DNA of 64,000 nt, taken from NCBI RefSeq assembly GCF_016756495.1, contig NZ_AP023243.1:6638501-6702500 (forward strand), written 5' to 3'. Positions within the stretch are counted from its first letter, which is position 1. The number at the start of each line of letters is the position of its first letter. Under the pieces are notes generated by a model. The model was given only the letters and a program-made list of their open reading frames with translations, was not told where the DNA came from and did not search any database. The translations under genes were made by a program, and so were the position numbers. This document shows positions 60,748 to 64,000 of this stretch, in pieces. This DNA comes from Mesorhizobium sp. 113-3-3. GTDB lineage: Bacteria > Pseudomonadota > Alphaproteobacteria > Rhizobiales > Rhizobiaceae.

Positions 60748-62283
60748 ATGCCGGCAAAGAGAAGGCTGACCATGAGACAGTTGAGACAAATGCTTCGGCT
60801 TGCCGGAAGCGGGACCAGCTCCCGCGAGATTGCGGTCGTGCTGGGAATAGCACGCAGTACGGTGCAGGATAATCTGCGGCGCGCAGCGGCAATCGGGTTG
60901 AGCTGGCCCCTGCCAGGCGAGCTGACCGATGACGCGCTTGAGAACAAACTCTTCGCTCGCAATGGCGTCAAACAGGGCACGCGGCGGCGCGCAGAGCCGA
61001 ACTGGGCCGATCTTGCCGTCGAGCTCAAGAAGCCGGGCGTCACGCTCCTCATCTTGTGGGAAGAGTATCGAGGAAGTCATCCCGACGGATATGGCTACAG
61101 CCGGTTCTGCGAGCTCTTTCGCAGCTTCGAACAGCGGCTTTCGCCGACGATGCGCCAGGAACACGCCGCCGGCGACAAGGTCTTCGTCGACTATTCCGGC
61201 AAGAAGATCCCGATCGTTGATCGAGACACCGGCGAGCTCCGTGAGGCGGAGATCTTTGTGGCGGTCTTGGGAGCGTCCAGCTTCACCTATGCCGAAGCAA
61301 CCTGGACCCAGACACTACCTGATTGGATTGGTTCGCACGTCAGGATGTTTCGTTTTTTTGATGGCGTTCCCCGACTGATCGTCCCCGACAATCTGAAGTC
61401 GGGTGTCAGCCGCGCCAGCTTCTACGATCCCGAGATCAATCGCAGCTACGGCATGATGGCATCCCATTATGGCGTCGGCGTTCTTCCGGCACGGCCGCGA
61501 CGGCCGAAGGACAAATCGAAAGTCGAGAACGGCGTGCGTTTCGCCCAGTCATGCATTCTGGGGCGGCTGCGCAACCAGACCTTCTTCTCGCTGGCCGAGG
61601 CCAATGCCGCCATTCGCCAGGCACTCGATCGCATCAATGATCACGTCATGCGTCGGCTGGGCGTCAGTCGCCGGCAATTGTTTGAGAGCGTCGAGCGTGC
61701 TGCGCTCGCAAGCCTTCCGAGCAAAGACTACGAATTCGCCGAGTGGCGTTTGGCCCGCGTCTCGACGGATTACCACGTCGAGTTCAAGACCTTCTTTTAT
61801 TCCGTGCCGCACAGCCTCATTCGCCAGCAAGTCGATCTGAGAGCAACGGCACGCACCATCGAGATCTTCCACCGCGGCAAGCGCATTGCCGTCCATCAGC
61901 GCCGCTATGGCGGCCCTCGTCATGGGACGGATCCGGATCATATGCCCAGCTCCCACCGGCGATATGCCGAGTGGACGCCGGATCGTTTCCGTCGCTGGGC
62001 CGCATCCGTCGGGCCCGAGACGGAAGGCTTGGTTGTCGCAATCCTCGCCAGCCGCCCACATCCTGAACAAGGCTTTCGGACATGCCTGGGTGTCCTTCGC
62101 CTGTTTCGCGATATCACACGCGACCGCGCCGAAGCCGTGTCAGCCCGCGCTGTCGAGATCGGTGGGCTGAACTGCAAGAGCATCGCCTCGCTTATCGCCA
62201 ATCACAAGGCCGCAAGGCATTCCACCGAACCGACCGCCATCGTCGATCACGCCAATCTGCGTGGCCCCGATTACTTCCATTGA
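60748..62283 (+). CDS. istA: IS21-family transposase IstA (type A, copy 2)
   Basis: Same 511-residue protein as at 17175-18710, with all catalytic residues. The start is chosen on the same grounds (GAGGA before MPAKRRLT). Confidence 0.95.
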   Translation: MPAKRRLTMRQLRQMLRLAGSGTSSREIAVVLGIARSTVQDNLRRAAAIGLSWPLPGELTDDALENKLFARNGVKQGTRRRAEPNWADLAVELKKPGVTLLILWEEYRGSHPDGYGYSRFCELFRSFEQRLSPTMRQEHAAGDKVFVDYSGKKIPIVDRDTGELREAEIFVAVLGASSFTYAEATWTQTLPDWIGSHVRMFRFFDGVPRLIVPDNLKSGVSRASFYDPEINRSYGMMASHYGVGVLPARPRRPKDKSKVENGVRFAQSCILGRLRNQTFFSLAEANAAIRQALDRINDHVMRRLGVSRRQLFESVERAALASLPSKDYEFAEWRLARVSTDYHVEFKTFFYSVPHSLIRQQVDLRATARTIEIFHRGKRIAVHQRRYGGPRHGTDPDHMPSSHRRYAEWTPDRFRRWAASVGPETEGLVVAILASRPHPEQGFRTCLGVLRLFRDITRDRAEAVSARAVEIGGLNCKSIASLIANHKAARHSTEPTAIVDHANLRGPDYFH

Positions 62284-62295
62284 GGAGACATACCA

Positions 62296-63051
62296 ATGCT
62301 CATCCATCCGACCATCGACATGCTGCGCGAACTCGGCCTTCATGGCATGGCCACCGCCTTCCAGGAGCTCGACGCACAATCCGAAGCACGCGGCCTCGAG
62401 CATGGCGAATGGCTTGCCATGCTGCTCGAGCGCGAGGCTACCATGCGCCGCCAGAAGCGTTTCGAAGCCCGCGCCAGGGCTGCAAAACTTCGCCATGACG
62501 CACAGATCGAGGATGCCGACTTTCGTGCCGCACGCGGTCTTGATCGCAATCTGTTCATGGCGCTCGCCGGCTGCGACTGGATCAGAAAGCATCACAGTCT
62601 TCTCATCACCGGGCCGGCGGGCGTCGGCAAGAGCTGGCTGGCCTGTGCGCTTGGCCACAAAGCTTGCCGAGAGGATTTCTCCGTCGCCTATCACCGCGTT
62701 CCCCGCCTGTTCGCCACGCTTGCCCTCGCGAGAGGCGACGGACGTTATGGCCGGATCCTCAAGCAACTCGCCAAAACCGACCTTCTCATTCTCGATGACT
62801 GGGGACCCGAAAAACTCAATGATGACCAGCGGCGTGATGTGCTTGAGATCATTGAAGACCGCTACGAACGCCGATCGACAATCGTCACCAGCCAGCTGCC
62901 CCTGGATCGCTGGTACGAGATCATTGCAAACCCAACTCTGGCCGATGCCATCCTGGACCGCCTCGTTCACAACGCCTATCGCATCGATCTCACCGGTGAA
63001 AGCATGCGAAAACAGCGCTCGCCAAGAGCCTCTGAAACAGCGCAAGCTTGA
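62296..63051 (+). CDS. istB: IS21-family helper ATPase IstB (type A, copy 2)
   Basis: Same 251-residue AAA+ protein as at 18723-19478 (Walker A GPAGVGKS, Walker B LLILDDWG), 12 bases after istA. Confidence 0.95.
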   Translation: MLIHPTIDMLRELGLHGMATAFQELDAQSEARGLEHGEWLAMLLEREATMRRQKRFEARARAAKLRHDAQIEDADFRAARGLDRNLFMALAGCDWIRKHHSLLITGPAGVGKSWLACALGHKACREDFSVAYHRVPRLFATLALARGDGRYGRILKQLAKTDLLILDDWGPEKLNDDQRRDVLEIIEDRYERRSTIVTSQLPLDRWYEIIANPTLADAILDRLVHNAYRIDLTGESMRKQRSPRASETAQA

Positions 63052-63200
63052 CCTGAAACGAAACCCAATCCAAACATCAACGAGACCCAGGATCAGTCCG
63101 AAAAATGGCCGGCTTCAAATCGGAACACCGGCCGGAATGAAATCGGAATGACTGGCCGGCTTCAAATCGGAATCGATGGCCGGCTTCGTCGGAATACGCA

Positions 63201-63433
63201 TAAGAACGCCTACTCTGAACATTGCCGGTGCACTGGACGCCTGTACGCCTCCCACCCAAGCGCTCGAATTTCATTCAGCACTGCGTGAGTATGGGATAGA
63301 TTCGGTGGTCGTCGTCTACCCCGAGGAGGGGCATGGCGTACAAAGCTTTCCGGCCATCTTAGATTATGCGGCGCGAGTTGTTGGTTGGTTCGAGGAGCAT
63401 ATGCCATCCTCATCCCCTGCCGCCAAAAGATAA
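63201..63433 (+). pseudogene. S9 peptidase (prolyl oligopeptidase type) C-terminal fragment
   Basis: From the IS edge the frame reads IRTPTLNIAGALDACTPPTQALEFHSALREYG and VVVYPEEGHGVQSFPAILDYAARVVGWFEEHM. This is the end of an S9-type alpha/beta hydrolase domain with the catalytic Asp region (GALDACTP) and His (EEGHGV). The first several hundred residues are missing and do not occur on the other side of the IS, so the gene was truncated by a rearrangement there. Translation through the IS end would add a few foreign residues. Confidence 0.82.
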
Positions 63434-63439
63434 ATGCCC

Positions 63440-63875
63440 TTGAGGCAAGGCACGCACAGCGCCATTTGGACGCCGCTGTGCCCCGTTTATGTATGCTTTG
63501 GGCGGGTGAAGCGACGCGCCGGCGCGGAGCTTTTGGCATTAGCGCAGCGCGAGCGAATCATCGAAGCTGACGTAGCTATAGTTTCGCCCGAAGCCGTCGG
63601 CCGGCCAATGCTCATGCTGGTGTATATCAATCTCGAACGCGATCGCACAGATATCCTTGATCGTTTCAAGCAAGCCGTTCGACGAACACCCGAGATTACG
63701 TGCGCATATAATGTGACGGGTGAAACCGATTTCGTTCTTGTAATCTCCGTAAGCGGGTATGGTGGAGTACGAGGCGTTGACCCGCCGCTTTTTTTTCGAG
63801 AATGCCGATATAAAGAAATTTAGCACGATGGTCGCTATGGAACGCACCAAGGTGCTGTGCCAATTGGCGAATAGG
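63440..63875 (+). pseudogene. Lrp/AsnC family regulator pseudogene
   Basis: A decayed relative of the regulator at 11431-11901. A clear block reads RIIEADVAIVSPEAVGRPMLMLVYINLERDRTDILDRFKQAVRRTPEI and TGETDFVLVISVSG. A one-base shift then gives VEYEALTRRFFFENADIKKFSTMVAMERTKV. The N-terminal helix-turn-helix is not readable apart from a few residues, so DNA binding is lost. Confidence 0.88.
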
Positions 63876-64000
63876 AGTCATGCCAATCACGCAGTTGTCT
63901 CGGATGCCAGGAGATTGTCTTCCCATTAGGCGGCATCAAATCCGGTTTGCATATTGGTCCAGTAGTGGAAGACCCGAATCAGGCAGCATTGGCGGCTGCT
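63876..64000 (+). other. Open frame running off the window end, not identified
   Basis: One rightward frame stays open to the edge and reads QEIVFPLGGIKSGLHIGPVVEDPNQAALAA. I cannot assign it, and no convincing start was found within the window. Confidence 0.3.

Larger units (their letters stand above)
60577..63200 (+). mobile_element. IS21-family element, type A, copy 2 (2624 bp)
   Basis: Same length and ends as the copy at 17004-19627; the one difference I noticed is a single base about 10 bases before the first istA ATG. The flanks do not form a direct repeat (CGCTTAC on the left, TAAGAAC on the right), unlike the first copy. This suggests recombination between copies or a deletion after insertion. 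Confidence 0.93.

Overview
The window looks like a piece of a symbiotic plasmid or genomic island from a Rhizobiales bacterium (Rhizobium, Sinorhizobium or Mesorhizobium type). The evidence is a GC-rich alphaproteobacterial coding style, several peptide and amino-acid ABC importers, and a very high load of IS21, IS66, IS3, IS110, IS1380, IS481 and IS5 elements or remnants. I see no ribosomal, tRNA or core housekeeping genes and no CRISPR array. The replicon assignment is inference; no replication or nodulation gene lies in the window.

Layout, left to right. 0-5 kb: a leftward dipeptide/oligopeptide importer operon (binding protein, two permeases, two ATPases; the last ATPase is cut by the window edge). 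5.4-6 kb: a decayed pyruvate carboxylase tail. 6.1-13.3 kb: an unusual gene set broken up by IS debris. It holds a putative circularly permuted ATP-grasp ligase, an EctB-like diaminobutyrate aminotransferase, an Lrp/AsnC regulator and a second, classical ATP-grasp ligase. No ectA or ectC is present, so a diaminobutyrate-derived, ligase-built metabolite is a reasonable hypothesis. 13.6-23.5 kb: IS3, IS110 and IS1380 wrecks, an amidase pseudogene split by an IS21-type element with a 7-bp target duplication, a methyltransferase, and two decayed tyrosine recombinases. 23.7-28.2 kb: a second, paralogous methyltransferase and an Ehu-type (ectoine/hydroxyectoine family) ABC importer.

28.3-32.7 kb: an IS3-family element split by a different IS21-family element (8-bp duplication). 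33.3-38.3 kb: a GC-rich catabolic block with an amidohydrolase, an alpha/beta hydrolase-like protein and a YdiJ-type FAD/Fe-S dehydrogenase broken at a run of seven G. 38.4-42.1 kb: a GlxA/AraC-type regulator split by a complete IS66 element (8-bp duplication). 42.7-45.4 kb: a third amino-acid-type ABC importer with a strong hairpin after the binding-protein gene. 45.7-50.9 kb: a frameshifted DMSP-lyase-family cupin, a CocE/NonD hydrolase and an amidase.

51-60 kb is a nested stack: an IS3 remnant holds an IS66 element with a UPF0149 passenger gene, this holds a three-recombinase (RIT-like) element bounded by 94-bp near-perfect inverted repeats, and this in turn holds a second copy of the second IS21 element. 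Both outer flanks of the RIT-like element are C-terminal halves of two different IS66 transposases, cut at the same codon. 60.6-63.2 kb: a second, near-identical copy of the first IS21 element, this time without a target duplication, so rearrangement is likely. The window ends in fragments of an S9 peptidase and a second Lrp-type gene.

Taken together, the intact genes point to import, hydrolysis and ligase-based synthesis of amino-acid or peptide-like compounds under Lrp-type control. Much of the surrounding DNA is mobile and decaying.
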